Assembly: GCF_005239225.2 (NCBI RefSeq)
Contig: NC_133297.1
Location: forward strand, 10,776,147 to 10,840,146
Direction of reading: 5' to 3'
Source: Populus alba
Taxonomy: Eukaryota > Streptophyta > Magnoliopsida > Malpighiales > Salicaceae
DNA length: 64,000 bases
A program made the position numbers and the translations under genes. The notes beneath the pieces are model-generated. The model ran no database searches. It was not told the DNA's origin and saw only the letters and a program-made list of their open reading frames with translations. This document shows positions 1-13,600 of this stretch, in pieces. Numbering within the stretch: position 1 is the stretch's first letter; the number at the start of each line of letters is the position of its first letter.

Positions 1-251
1 CCAAATTAACCATACCACCTCCATCATAAATCAAAATCATTTAGCCCTCATGTGATGATATTAGAAAAACCTGCTTTTAAAATTAAGGGTTGTCTTGTTT
101 GGCAGTGGAAGTGTGAAACCCAAAAGAAACACTTTTATCCAAAGTTCAAAGAAAAAGATATGATAGTTCAAAACTATTGCTCGCAAATTTCCCAAAAGAT
201 TGTATTGAAAACCAAAATTCCATGACGAAGTAAAATGATAAGAAATCAAAC

Positions 252-3200
252 CTCTCCAAATTTTGAATCTGAGACAGAGCCTGCTTTGGAGTCCCTGGAT
301 CATTGGCATATAGTAAACACAGACAATGAAGGGCTTAGATCCATAAAGGGGAATAGTTTCCGGAAACGAGTGCTCGCTAAGGTGCTATCTAAGTTAAGCA
401 TTCCTACCTTGTATCAACACCTTTAATAAAAGTGGAAAACACTCGACATTTTCCATCTGTAGATGTCGTCGCAAGAAGAATCTGTTAAATATTAAAAAAA
501 AAAAAAAACATATTAAACACAATGCAGTACTTTATGGACATATATTATAAAAGTATCTATAAGGCAACTAATGTATCAGAAATAATAACAACAATTATTC
601 AGCAACTAACAGACACATTGTTAGGATGACAAAGATCAGTATCATAGTTTAATAGCACAATTTGTCCCTGTACCCTTTATTTTTTAGGATTTCATCCTGT
701 ACTAAAATTTAAGTCAGTTAATGTTTTTTGTCCTACAATAAAAGTGACACATGCCACATACCTGGACAAGTAACTATGAAAAGTGACAAGTCACCTAGAA
801 AATTTAATATAGCTATTTTTTATTCTTTCTTTTCCTTAGTATTGTATATTTAGATTACTGTCCCACACACCCACAATTACAAGTATGATGATAGTAGAGG
901 AAAGGGGGGTGGAAGACAAAAAATAACTCGAAAAAAAATCATTAGCCTAACTTCCCCTCCTTAATAATCCAAACAAATGGAGGAAAATCATTTTGCTTCC
1001 CTTTACTGAATTCCTCTTCCAAACCTCCCCTCCAAGTTTCTCAAACATACAGTGTGAAAAAATCTCACTATCGATTTAATTAAATTAGTGTACATGTTAT
1101 AGTATACTCCAATTAAGAAGGGTTTGACTCATCCTCTCAATGAAATTGAATAATCCATTAAATGCACACAACTTCTCTAAAATTATGAAAAAAAAAACCA
1201 TGGGATAGAAACACATACATTATTAGGATGCCAAGCAACACTTGTCACCGAGGAATCATGTCTTTTCCTGATAAGTTTACTGACCCACCTGTTAAAAGGG
1301 AAACATAGATCAAAATAAGAACAGAAAAAATTGCATGCAGTATTCAACATTAAAGCAATTTCATAGGAGAGGAAGTATGGAGTTTGATCAATGATCTAAA
1401 CAGGGTCGTTGAAGTCAGGCTACACACACACTTTCCCTGATTGAGGTCAATAAACATCAATATGATAAGGCATGATCCCATGATAAATTTGAACATAGTA
1501 AGGAAATTCTGGCCTTTTATTTTCTTCTTTTTTTATGCACAAGATTTTATCTTAGCATGAAGGCCTCTAATATGACCGATACACTCAGGCCACTAGCGTG
1601 GTCCATGCATAGGCCATTTTGCTAGCCATAACTAATAGAATTCCTAAGTAAAACAAACTCCTAAATAATTTAAGTTTAGCAAAAAAAAAAAAAAATATCG
1701 AATATGCCTGAATTAAAAATCTAAATAAGGTAATTCAGAAACTTCTTTCTCTTTGGCTGCTTCGCATCTTAGGCCTAAAAATAGTAAGGTGTTGAGACCT
1801 CAGTCATGCCAAAATGTTGTTGATGTAGAAATTTGCAAGCATAAGCAATTAGCATGGACAAGGTTGCATCAAATTAATAAGTATAAGCTCCAATCTATAC
1901 TAAACAGAAATACATATTAATACAAAAGACTTCCTGGTTCAGCAGAATTCAAATCAATATCAAGCATAAGGATAGATGGAGAATATGAACTAAGTGCTTA
2001 AGAAGCTCCAAATTATGGGGCAAGTACCAGTTGTTGTCTTGCTCATAGTAGCATATACAAACAGTTTTAGCCCCACTTCCAACAGCAAACTTGTTCTCTG
2101 GAAGTAAAATGGTTCAACAATAATTAAAAAATCAAGATTGAAAACAGAAACAGCCAGAAAACAAAAATCATCAATTTCAACGAGGCACGTTTTTTGATGG
2201 ATATGGGAGTTGGTATCAGTAAAATGAGGAGCAAGTATGCCAAGAACATGAGCAATATCCATACAAATACATGTGGTCATGAGCAATGCATCCTTCCAAA
2301 ATGGTTTTAAATCTAAATTATGGCAAGGCCATAATAATTAGATAACATAATGAAGTAAACATGATATCAGTAGCTTTTCTGAATCAAACAAAACCAAGAA
2401 GAGAGAACAGGTGAAATTCAGTTTTTATTTTTGGTGAATACTCAACCCAACAGGTTTTCCACCCAATATTCTAACCAGTTCAATAAAGTTCTTTTTTGCA
2501 TATATATACACAAACAAAATATATGTGCATGGAAAACAAATAAATACGTCTGTGCATGTTAATACATGATATCAAGTAGTCTAATATTTAAATAAATATA
2601 TTTGCAGGTAATTTGTAGTTCATGGGTTTTTGGGGTCCTGTACTGGAGTGGATTTCCATGTATCAAAATGGGTGGAAAGGAGCTTTCTCTTCTTTATGAT
2701 GTCACATCACACTTATCCAAACTACTTCATCTAGAATGCCCCTCCATCAGTTGCCTTTATTCAGCATTCTTGTTGTGGATATGGATTGACAATGATGTAG
2801 CATTTTATACAGGAGGACAGGAAAAGAGAACGAGAGAGTAACTGTGAGGTGCCTTGTAAATCAGAGACAAACAGGGCGTCGGCCTTGGTTGTTAAGTCCA
2901 GAAAAATGTCTTTAGGGGATAAACAACTGCAGCAATTCTCTTTCAGCTCAATTTCAAGTACTACTATGACTATCTAAACTTCTGTATACAAATACTAATA
3001 CACTAACCAAATCAAATATTGAAATATACTGTAGATAAAAGGAACTAAACAATTCATAAACTATTGTTTCATTTAGACGAAAAGGACCTCTTGATTGCTG
3101 AAGAACTAACCAACCTCACTTTAAGCTTCATGGAGAAAATTTATCTACATATAATAGAGCCGCTCAATCAGGTTAGCATGCTAAGGCCAGAACCATCAAC

Positions 3201-4738
3201 CATGCATGCCCTAGAAATTCATATCATAGTATCCTCTCGTTTTCACTTCTTCCAAGTCATAGAATGGGCAATGAGTGAATATGATTTTGTGAGACCAAGA
3301 ATAACCTTTTTAATTGCTTTTTTCGCATCTTCATTGTCTTTATATTGCTCAGTTTTTCTTAGAACCTCCATTTTTGTAAAAATATAAACAATGGGAAATA
3401 CAGGGCCTCTATCACTACTCCCAGTTTTAAAACTCCCCTTATTTGGCAGCTCATTTCATATTAAGGCAGGGTTTTGGTCCTGCCATTCAGAGGTTCGAAT
3501 CCTTCCATCCCAAAGCATATTTATTCTCTATATCAAAATAAAGATATTTTTTTAACAACCTTCTATTTATAGTAAGATCATATCCAATGGAAGCTTTATT
3601 CCTATAATGTATCCTAATTTTTTGGCCTAATTCTTCTGATGATGATCGATTCAACCTCCAATCAAAGAGATCTGCCTGGTTATATTTATCTCTTCAGCAA
3701 GTTTAGTAATGACTACAACAGCCCTATTGATCCAGTGGAGAGAAGAACCTACACAGTACTCATTAAAGTTGTTAGAAGTAAACTGTCAACCACCATCACT
3801 TCTGAAAAATGCTATGGGTTTCTCAAAATGCTTGGTTATTAGTGAAAGGTTCCAGAAACATCAAAGACTTAGGATTTGGCACAAAGGAAAAAAAACCATG
3901 TATATCTACTGTAACAATAAAAACAACAATATAAGGTGAACCACATAAAGAAGAAGAGGGATCAATCAACATGAAGAGGCCACAATGGCTTAGTAAAACA
4001 TATAGGGAGGTTAAACATGCAACAACTGGTGCCAATAAAAAGATATGCCATTTAGGTCAGACAACAAGGAGTAAAATCTAAAAACCATAACTGAAAAACA
4101 TAGTGCTTTCGTACCTTTTGGGCTCCACTGCACACAAAGTGCAGCGCGGTTTAGCCTGAGTATAACAAGGGTCGGTACCCATTCTGATCCTTCTTGGTTC
4201 CAGACATATCTTGATAGAAAAACGGCACACAATCAACAGGGCAACAGAAATGAAATCATTACAAGGAAAAAGAAAAAACAGTAATGCTAAAATGAGACAC
4301 TCACGAATTTCGATCATGAGATGCAGTAACAATTCTGTTTGATCTCGCACTCCAATCTACCCCACAAACAATCTGGTCGTGCTGCAAGTTAAGAAAAGAA
4401 AAATTAAGCTAAAACAATATAATTTCATTGTTTCCGATGAAATGAAAAAAAAAATAGAACGAACCTTTTGAAGAACATGGACCTTCTCCCACTTGTCTTG
4501 GGACAGTCTATATATGTGAACTTCATTGTTGTTTGGACAAAATGCAATCACTGCATGAGAACCAAGAAAAAAAAAAGTTACGAGAGAAACTTCTCATGAT
4601 TATTAAATTTCTCCTGGATTTTCATAGCAATCAAACAGAGTTTAAAAAAATAGAAATAAATTACTTACTAGATCGATCCGCGCTCCAAGCGTGGCAAGTG
4701 ATGCACTGAGCGAACTGATGAACTTCAACGGCTGCCAT
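252..4738 (-). CDS. ARPC1: ARPC1, WD40 subunit of the Arp2/3 complex (3' end beyond window)
   Basis: Arp2/3 complex subunit 1 is a WD40 beta-propeller that helps nucleate branched actin filaments in the cytoplasm. Eight exons on the minus strand can be read, all with GT-AG junctions and consistent phase: 4669-4738 (start ATG at 4738), 4465-4550, 4305-4381, 4115-4209, 2028-2097, 1219-1288, 408-481 and 252-294. The joined peptide begins MAAVEVHQFAQCITCHAWSA. It continues through family landmarks such as CPNNNEVHIYR, VLQKHDQIVCGVDWS, NRIVTASHDRN, NRAALCVQWSPKENKFAVG, VTSVAWHPNN and ATTSTDGKCRVFSTFIKGVD. These match plant ARPC1 in order, covering roughly the first half of a protein of about 375 residues. 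The remaining WD repeats are not found between 1 and 251, so the gene continues past the left edge. Introns reach 2 kb. Identity is very likely; expression and the 3' structure cannot be judged here. Confidence 0.9.
3461..3513 (+). pseudogene. Partial plastid-type tRNA-Gln(UUG) in a nuclear intron (NUPT)
   Basis: Inside the large ARPC1 intron lies the 3' two thirds of a plastid trnQ-UUG. It has an anticodon stem-loop with GTTTTGGTCC (anticodon TTG), then the T arm AGGTTCGAATCCTTCC and a 3' acceptor strand CATCCCA. The 5' acceptor and D arm are absent or unrecognisable, and several positions differ from plastid trnQ as I remember it. It is therefore a decayed nuclear insertion of plastid DNA, not a working tRNA. 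It has no complete cloverleaf. Confidence 0.6.
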
Positions 4739-7703
4739 TTACTTTTTCGATTCTCTCTTTGTATTATGTAGAGAAAAAGATTGGGTTGAGAAAATTTCAA
4801 ACAAATGAGAAAGGATCTGAATTGCAATTTTCAGATCCAGCTTATAGCAGGGAGATCAGGGACTTGGTGTTGTCCTTTGAATCATCCAGTAGTCTTGCTC
4901 TGCACTTTGTTTCTTCTTTACTCTTCTTCGTCTTTTGGTAGATTTAAATTTGCCCCCAGCATCCCCAGGTTTATGGGGTGTCTAAATTTCTCCCAGATGT
5001 TTGGTTTGTGTCAGGCAGCTCCCTCAACTTTCATTTCAGCTTCAATTCTCTCCTTCGTCCATTTCAGTAAGATATGTGTAGATTTCAATGTTCTCTCTAA
5101 AATTTATTAAGAAATATACTTTCAAGCAAAAATAAAGATGAAATGGGATTTTTCTTCCACAGGACAGTCTATTAATTCTCTCATCGTCCAAAAAAAAAAA
5201 AATTATTTGAGAAACATTAAGAATTTTTTCATCGTATCATCATCTTTGTTGCCTCTTTTACATGAATTTGCCTATAATATCGTATTTATATGTTATTTCC
5301 AACTATTTATTAAAATATATTATTAAATTTTGAAAAGACAAGAACAAAACAAAATTGAAATCACTTACGGAGTAGCTAATGTTAGGAATTTATATTCGGA
5401 TATATTTGATACATCTAATGATATAAACTCGTTTTTAACAAGATTCGATGATAATTTGGATGAAAAATTATCATTCTTTCCTTTACTCAATTTAAATTAT
5501 TTTTCTTTTACTCGAGTTTGCTTTATCTTATCATGCAAGTTGGGTGATTAGAATAGCTAGGAGCTCAATTGATAAGATTTTTAACTAGGGTGTCTCATGT
5601 AAAGCAAAACTTTCCCAGCCATGATATCATATTTTTAAATTACACGAATTAAAATAATAAAAATATAAAGCGTGGTAAAAAAAAAATACTGTAGTTTTTT
5701 TACCTTTCATCATCTCAAAATTCACTATTCACTGTAGATTATAATAATATATTTTTTAAAATTTTCATTTTGATTCTCAGATTTTTTATTTATACAATTG
5801 AGCTCAAATTAACATCCAATTATATATTTTTTTTAAAAAAAGTTTAAATTGGAAAGACAAGTGATTAAAGTAAAAAAAATATAGATAACATGGGTGGTGC
5901 TTTAGAGTTTATTTGAAAAATATATTTTAGCTCTTTGTCTTTTTTATTTATTAAGCGTTCATTTTATAAATAATAATTTTAATACTAAATTTGATTTTTA
6001 TTGTTTTTCAATCTTTTATGGATGGAAAAAAAAAAAGGCTCGTTGGATTCCAACTTAAAAAACAAAAATTAATGTTGTTACGATCTCAACCACAAAACAA
6101 ATAATTTTTGTAGTAGATAATTTCATTTGATTACCAGAGTTTAAGTTATGTTGTATATTTTTTTTACATTAGAAGTACTTGGAAAATATATATAAACTTC
6201 AAAATATTTTTTGTGTTTCCGGGTTAATTTTAGGTTTTGAGGTGAGTCTTTGTGTTTTTGGAGGTTACATATTTAATTTACCTAGGTTCTTTGAATGTTT
6301 TCTAAATATTTTAGACCAAAAAATAAGATTGAAAATAAATTTTTTAAAATATTTCAAACAACACATCTTCATAGTGTATAGCGGTTGCTCAAATTTTTCG
6401 TCCGAAAAGCATGGATTTTTACATCAAATCAAAAACACATCAATTTTCTGAAATTTTTTTTTAAGTTGTATTTGTCCATTCCATTAACTTACAAAAAAAT
6501 AAATAGAGGCCCTACGCACATGGGCCTAAGTGTTGCAAGCCCGTGTAAGGGTCCATTATTTACGGGTCGTGCACTTGGTCTAGCTTACTAAGATTCAGCA
6601 GCATCTAATCTCATTTTTTTTTAATTTTTATTTTTTTATATGTACTTTTAAAATTATTTTTTAATTTTTTATTTTGCTTATATGTGTTTTTTATTTAACA
6701 ATTTTTTCAATAATGATTATTTTTAAATTATATTGGATGTGTTTAATTTTTGTAGGGACCTGTACAATTTATTTGTGATTGTTTTAACTTTTTATATATT
6801 AAATTTATTTTAAAAAAATATTATTTTTTGTTTGTTTATTTATAATATGTGTGGCATTGTATAATAACCTTTTCTTTTTATTAATTCAATAAATTTTATG
6901 TGTGTCAATTTATATTACAAAATTATTTTAATAGACAAATTCATCAAACACGATTAGGTAAATACAATGTATTGCGATACTAAATGTCCTGATCTATATC
7001 CTTAGTTTTTCTAATTTTATTTTTATTTATCGTTAATGATTTAAAAACAATTTTCTTTACATGGTGATTATTGATTTATTTAGTATCAACTCTTACTTTT
7101 TTAGTTGTTAATTTTATTTTAGATTTTTTTATGTATTTTTTTCCTAATTTAATCATTCAACGTTTTATTTTCTAGGGATTGGACTTCCTAGTTTTTTCAT
7201 GTATAATGCTTCAAGTCCAATGACTTTGATTATAAATTTGAAAAAATCAACAGGAATTAATATAATTTTTTTATCTTATTTTTTTTAGCTTTTCTCAGGA
7301 TGATATTTAAAAAAATATATATATTTTTTTATATTTTTATTATATTATCATATCAATCAACATTTAATTTTGTTATTGAATTTCTTTTTTAAAAAATATA
7401 ACAGTCTCCTAATTTTTTTTTTCCGGGTTAAATTTTTTTTTGACGCGGGCCGCGGCATCGAGCAACCAGTGTTGTAGATTTCACGTGTACATGTTCATGA
7501 TGTCTCTCATTAAATGGCTCGTCATTGTGCTTTACTGGGAAGATACAAATGCTTAATCTGATGAGGAACTAGTTGACCGATGGAGACAAGATAGTTCATT
7601 AGTTTTGATTATACTTAACGAGTGCTTCACTTAATGAGCACTTTACTTGCATAAAAAATTTTAGATTTATATTTTTTTTTCTTTTAACATTTTATATGCA
7701 AGA

Positions 7704-7731
7704 TATCTCACATCTCACATCTCACATCTCA
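7704..7731. repeat. Heptanucleotide tandem repeat (ATCTCAC) x4
   Basis: Four perfect head-to-tail copies of the 7-base unit ATCTCAC lie in noncoding AT-rich DNA. The array is short enough to be slippage product and has no visible function. Confidence 0.85.
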
Positions 7732-7904
7732 CATGTGTTTAATATAAAAAAATATGTTTTTTTTCGAGATAGTTTTTATGGTTATAATTTTTTAAAAATA
7801 AGTTAAAAAAATATAATTATGTGTGGTTAATTGGATTTAGATACGTGTTTTGTAAAAATTATGATTGAGGTTTATGTGTAGCTAAAAACATGTATAAAAT
7901 CTTT

Positions 7905-8080
7905 AGTTGTGGTTGCTTTTTAAAAGTGTTTTTTATTTAGAAATAAAGTAAAATAATTTTTTTAAAAAAATTATTTCTGATATCAACGCATCAAAATGAT
8001 ATGAAAATATAAAAAAAAAATAAAGTAAAGAAAAAAAAATAATTTTAAAAATTTTAAAAAAATATTTTTTAAATGCAAAA
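7905..8080. mobile_element. MITE-like dispersed element (family recurs in this window)
   Basis: This copy has the plan seen repeatedly in the window: a head like GTGGTTGCTTTT with AAGTGTTTTT, a TTTTTTAAAAAAATTATTT core, the box ATCAACGCATCAAAATGAT, then ATATGAAAATATAAAAAA and an A-rich tail. Similar copies lie near 51722-51925 and 52145-52312, and weaker ones near 45615, 45965, 55305 and 59400. It has no coding capacity. Assignment to a named superfamily is not possible by eye. Confidence 0.55.
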
Positions 8081-9234
8081 ACAAACAAAATTTACAAAAC
8101 TTAGTTAAAAAAATATATAAATGCTGCTTAACAAAAACTGTATTTCAAACTTAATTTTTGATAGCTCCATAATATAAAATGTAGTTTGATGTATTATTAA
8201 ACAACTAATATATAAAAATTAAAACTAAACAAAGACACCAAGGTACTAATTATGATTGATTCAAATAATTTAACCCTTGTTTCTTTCAAGCAAGATTTTG
8301 AGTTTGATAAAAATATATTATTACTAAAAAAAAATATTATTTTTTTTAACCCATCAGTTAAAATTCAATAAACTTTCAAATATCGAAGAAAAAAAATCTA
8401 CTAAGTAAAGTGTAAGTGTGCGTGGGAGAAAATATGAACACTTCATTTACACTTTAAGAGAATTAACTCATAAGGTTAATTTTAATTAATTCAAGTGTTT
8501 TATTTTCTTACATAGGTGAAAATAGGTATCATTAGGAGATTTTCTACTCTTAAATAGGTATATTTGGTTTTATTTTTCTTTTAAATATTCTAATCATTTT
8601 TTATTTATTTTTTTGCATCATAAATTTTTTTATGGTTAATGATTTAGGATTGATCTGGTGTTGTGATTAAACCCTCTTATGTTTTTTGTTTTAAATTATT
8701 TTAATATAATATTGTCAAAAATTATTTTTAAAAAATAAAAAAAATTAATATATTTTAAAACGTAATTTTTACCATAACCGAAGACAAGTGCAAAATCCGA
8801 AACAACAAATGCGTAAACGGGTAAAGTTCATAACAAATGAGAGTACAGGGACAAAACATAACATTAACTGATCAAACCTTAAAACGTCGCTCGACAGTTG
8901 CGCTAGGGTTTTCTCTTTTCTCTCCTCCGTGTCACTGAGCTGATACAATAGACCGACACTTCCACCAGGCACCAGGTACCCATCCAAATCTGCTATAACT
9001 GTCTTCTTTTCCTGGTCAATCATGTTTGGTTGCTGAGAAAATAATTTAAGACCACTCTCTCACTCTCTCTTTTCCTTTTCCAATGTTATAAATAATCACT
9101 TGTGTGCTTGATGTTCTTCTGATGCTGATACAGACAGAGACACAGAACAATAAACAGGAAGGCGCTAAAGTATTTATGAAAGCTATTGTTTGCTAATAAA
9201 TAATCTTTTTTTTTTTCAAACAAAACGACTGGTT

Positions 9235-10629
9235 ATGCCAAATATGGAAACTCAAAATTCTAACGTTTCACGAGCTGAAGAAATCAAAGTCTTGGCCAAT
9301 GAAGCATTTAAAGGTGCTACTACTCTCTTTTTTTCCTGTTTCTTTTCATTCGCATTTTGAATTATTATTTTTTTAATCTAAGTCAGTGTCGGTTTGGTTG
9401 CAGCCCACAAATATGGACAGGCTATTGATCTGTACTCGCAAGCTATCGAACTAAATGGTGACAATGCAGTTTACTGGGCTAATCGTGCATTCGCCCACTC
9501 TAAACTCGAGGAATATGGCAGTGCGATACTGGATGCTTCGAAAGCCGTTGAAATCGATCCTAAATACTCAAAGGCAAAACACATTTGTCTTGAGTTTTGT
9601 TTTTTTCTCTTCTGATATCCGTATTTAAATCTCTGCTTTTGTTCTGATGGTTATCTGAATTTCAGGGTTATTACAGGCGAGGTGCTGCTTATCTTGCCAT
9701 GGGCAAATTCAAAGATGCTCTAAAGGACTTCCAACAAGTGTGTTTTTTGCTTGGGTTGTGTTTGAACAAACTATCGCCCCCCTCTTGTTCTGTTAGATTA
9801 TTTGCTGCATTGGACCAACTCTTTTTCTATGATATGCTAATGTACACTACTTGAATTTCCATGTGCTCAAACTAGGTGAAAAAAATCTGCCCAAATGATC
9901 CTGATGCTTCAAAGAAATTAAAGGAATGTGAGAAGGCAGTAATGAAGCTTAAGTTTGAAGAAGCAATTGCTGTTCCCGAGTCTCAGAGGCGCTCAGTAGC
10001 TGATTCTATTGATTTTCATTCGATAGGTACTTGGACCTTTTGGGTTGATTTCTATTAAGTTTGTCTTAACCATGTCATTTTTTCATCTTTTTTTCTTTTT
10101 TGATTCATTCAATATTATTAAATGACATATACTTTTAGCACAAAAAGGAATGTGGTGAAAGTCATTGCATGCTGCAGAACAAACTATAAGCACGCCTTTG
10201 CTTCTTTGACGTCTTTGTTCTCTTCTTCTGTTTGCAACTCCAAGCATGGGTTTACTCTAGACCTTTTTCCAGTGTGTCTGCCGTTTGCACTTGTAAGGCA
10301 ATGAATAGTGACATTAGGTTCCATTCCTTTACTTTTGTAAATGGATTAAGTTCATTATAAGTTCTCATCTATGCTGTTTTGTGCTTACATGTCTGCTGAG
10401 AAGTATTTCTTTGTGGAAATTTGACTCTACCCATCCTGTGGAAACCCAAGTAGTGCAATTGTATTGAGTCTCGACACTATTAAAATCTATATATTTTTTA
10501 TGTGTGATTGTATATGCTGTATATGATTCAGACCCTGGTAATCCTTACAATGTTGGTATATTTGGCCTTCTTTTGCTAAAGAAGAGGATCTTCTTATGTT
10601 CTGTTCGTATCAAATACCCACACACGCAC

Positions 10630-10666
<37 letters not shown>

Positions 10667-13600
10667 CGAAAACAAGAAGAACTAGAAAAAAGCCTCAAAT
10701 CCCATTCATGCAAATTTTTATACGCAACAAATGTCTTTCCTAGTAAAGAATCATGTTTGTTACTTTTACATGGGCTTCATAAGATGGATTAGCTATTGTA
10801 TACCAAGGATACACTAGATGTTTCTTCATCGAGCAAAAAGTTGTTTTCGTCAAAGAATAAGTGCCCAAGGTAGATTTCTTGGTTTGGGGTTTAAAGTTTT
10901 GAGTCACGGGTGATTTTGTAAGCAGGGGAGGATAGTAATTCTTGCATGTTCTTGCAAAAACCGGTGTACTTTGGTAACTTGTTATTTGGTAGAAGGACGT
11001 AGGATTACCATTTGGTGTCTTAGTCTTTACTAAATATTCTTATTTAGTTCCCTTCCTAGTCAACTTAGTAGCTGTATCTAGTATCCTAGTGCTAGTAGGA
11101 ACTCTAATCTCTATAATTGGAGATGGAATGTCTTATTTTCACAAGGGTTGAGTTAGGAATTAAATCGAGAGTCAATGTTATATTGAATGTGTGGCGCATC
11201 AGATTTTCTTCTTTCTCTAATTCTTCTATTGTCTTCTCTTCTTCCTTATTTGTAGATAGTTCCTCAGGTTTTATTCACAGACCAAATTAGAACACGTTGA
11301 CATTCAATCTTAACTCTGCACAAGTTAAACCTTTACCTTAATTCCCACCTCAAACCTAAAAGTTCATCATATTCAAGGCTATCCTGTATCATCAAAAGCA
11401 CGTTGTTGATAGCCTCTTACACATTTGAGCAAACATTGATGCTTAGCATATTACTCGGTCCTCCCTTTTCTTTATTTTTCTGTGAATGGGTGAATGTATT
11501 GGGTATGGAACGCAATCTGGAACCCAGTGATGTAAGTTGTGACAGGAAAACTAATACAGAACCCATCACAAGTCATTAGCTACCTGAGAACAGTACTACA
11601 TTTTCCAAAGCTAACAACTGACCAGTTCAAGATAATTATCTTAACAGTTTTTTAATATGTTATTGTCTGGTAGATTTGGAGTTGCCATGTAGATGCTCAA
11701 TCTTATTTTAAAAACTGTTGGTTTCTGTGGCACTTTGGACACTGACTTTATCGTGTATGTGATCCAACCAAGAATTGTTTAGTGATAGAAGTATTGAAAT
11801 GATAATCTCATGCTTTGTATATCTGGTGCCCTATTGGTAAATTGTGTTAAGAAAGTGAGGAGGCTGGGGCCAAGGAAGTCATCTTGCAGATGAAGCTTTG
11901 GCATGATGGAATTATATAGCCATTTCTTTTTTTTCTATAGTAGTAACCAGATGCCATATTTTGGTGACCGGATAGATGGAAATGTTGATGAACAGCTGCC
12001 TTACTGGTATGCAACCTAGGTTGGGTTGGCAATTTTATAACCAAAGCAGGTCAACAAAGCCTTAAGAAATCAGTTTGGAAAGTATTGGTTCTATGTTCAA
12101 GTAGCGTTCAACTTTCTTCACTTTTTTTGCTCTTGCTCTTGTTCATGTCTAGTCTATTTTGATGGTATAAAGGGTAAAACTGATGCTATGTCTTTTTATT
12201 CAGAACCTAAATCTTTAAGGTTTACATGTTTTGTATGTTTATACTTGGGCTAAGTTATGTCTTAAGAAATAAAAAAAGTAAGAACTAAAAATTGAAATAT
12301 GGAAAATGGAAAAGAAGCTAGCATCACATTAGGGATCCTAGGAATTCTCAGGTATCACTCCCAAAAGAAGATGCATCGCACTTCTAACCAAAGCTGCCTA
12401 AAATTCCGATGCACTCATCCCTTCCCGTTCCTAAAGTGGGGGTTACCATCCTGTATGTAGTGGAAGAAAGGAGTGGTTCCAAAGTAGGTGCACACTAAAC
12501 AGTTCTTAAGGAGGTGCACCTTAGGTGGTGCTAGTTGGCTAGCTAGTTGCTTAATATGGAAATAGATAACTGGTCAACTTGTATAAAAGTACAGAACTAA
12601 CCCTGAAGATCTAAAACATACATAACTGTACCTGACTTGGAAAATTAAATGAAACACAAAAATCTTGATGTTTTTGCTGGTTTCATAAAAAGAGGCACTT
12701 TATTTCTTAAGTATTAAAATAATAAGAATTTATTGAGGCAGGGATTTCTCCTGTCTTCCTTTGGGAATATTTGTGGATTGGGGGTGAACCATTTCATTAC
12801 CTTTCATTGTCTCTATCATCTATCAAATCTTTCATAGTGCCCTGATGATCTCAAACTTCTTTCTGTCAAGGAAGGACAATTTTTCATAGAATTTCCACTC
12901 TGACTCAATGTCTAGATAAGTTTGGAGACATTGTATAAGATTCTGATGCTCCCACTTCTCATTTAAGTTGGTCTGACAGTTTGACCATTTTGGTTTGAAT
13001 AAGGGAGCAGTTCAATTAGCGGACGCTTTAAGTTTTATCTTCGTAATTTGTCCCTCTAAGCTTGATCATTCTTGACTCAATGATTATATTACTCCAGTAT
13101 ATCTCATGATTAAATTATAAAAGTATTAATTTTATTATTTTTTAAATATTTTATCATAATAGGGACTAGCCCCAGTTCATCATCCATGCCCACCCAAGTG
13201 GCCATAGCACCAGTAGCAGTAGCAGTTGTGGCAGCAGGTGCGATGTTGGTGGGAACGGCAAAACCTGTTGTGGTGGTAGCAGTGCTAATGGTGGTACTGG
13301 TGGTCCTAGGGGCATATTTATGGGGTAGCTGCAGGGGTAGTGGTGTTTTTACCAAGAGAGGAATAATGGATTTAGGTTTGAGCTCAGATTTAATAAATTA
13401 TTATGGTCATAATCTGTTTTCATATCTCTTAAGCACAGCTAGTTAATTTATTTAAATAGGAAAGCCCAATCACTCGAAAAAAAAAAAAAAACTGTATTCC
13501 TGATTTAATGTCCTAAAGCTTGAAGAACACATGGAATTTACAATTTACAATGTATATTAATGCAATTGACTTGAGCACGCGGGATTTAAGTTTAGTAATA

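Larger units (their letters stand above)
4739..9234. other. Intergenic region between the divergent ARPC1 and PP5 genes
   Basis: This strongly AT-rich stretch lies head-to-head between ARPC1 and PP5. The first few hundred bases on each side presumably carry the two promoters and 5' leaders; a pyrimidine-rich CTCTCTCTC tract sits near 9057-9070 before PP5. The interior holds degenerate repeat DNA: a heptanucleotide tandem near 7704, a MITE-like copy near 7905-8080, and GC-rich islands near 6510-6600 and 7440-7460 that look like retroelement debris. A minus-strand ORF at 8769-9023 matches no family I recognise. No convincing gene is seen. Confidence 0.6.

Noticed and set aside
3461..3513. A functional tRNA gene
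   Set aside because: Only the anticodon, T arm and 3' strand are present; no complete cloverleaf.
7704..7731. CRISPR-like or regulatory array
   Set aside because: Only four contiguous 7-base copies with no spacers, in a plant nuclear genome; simple tandem repeat.
8769..9023. Minus-strand 84-residue ORF just upstream of PP5
   Set aside because: Starts MIDQEKKTVIADLDGYLVPG but matches no family I know and turns into unlikely sequence after about residue 48. It may be a leader or a fragment, and there is no support for a gene.
13110..13355. Minus-strand Thr/Pro/Ala-rich ORF
   Set aside because: It is the antisense of the PP5 cassette exon; the repetitive composition comes from the GTG/GCA-rich membrane codons.
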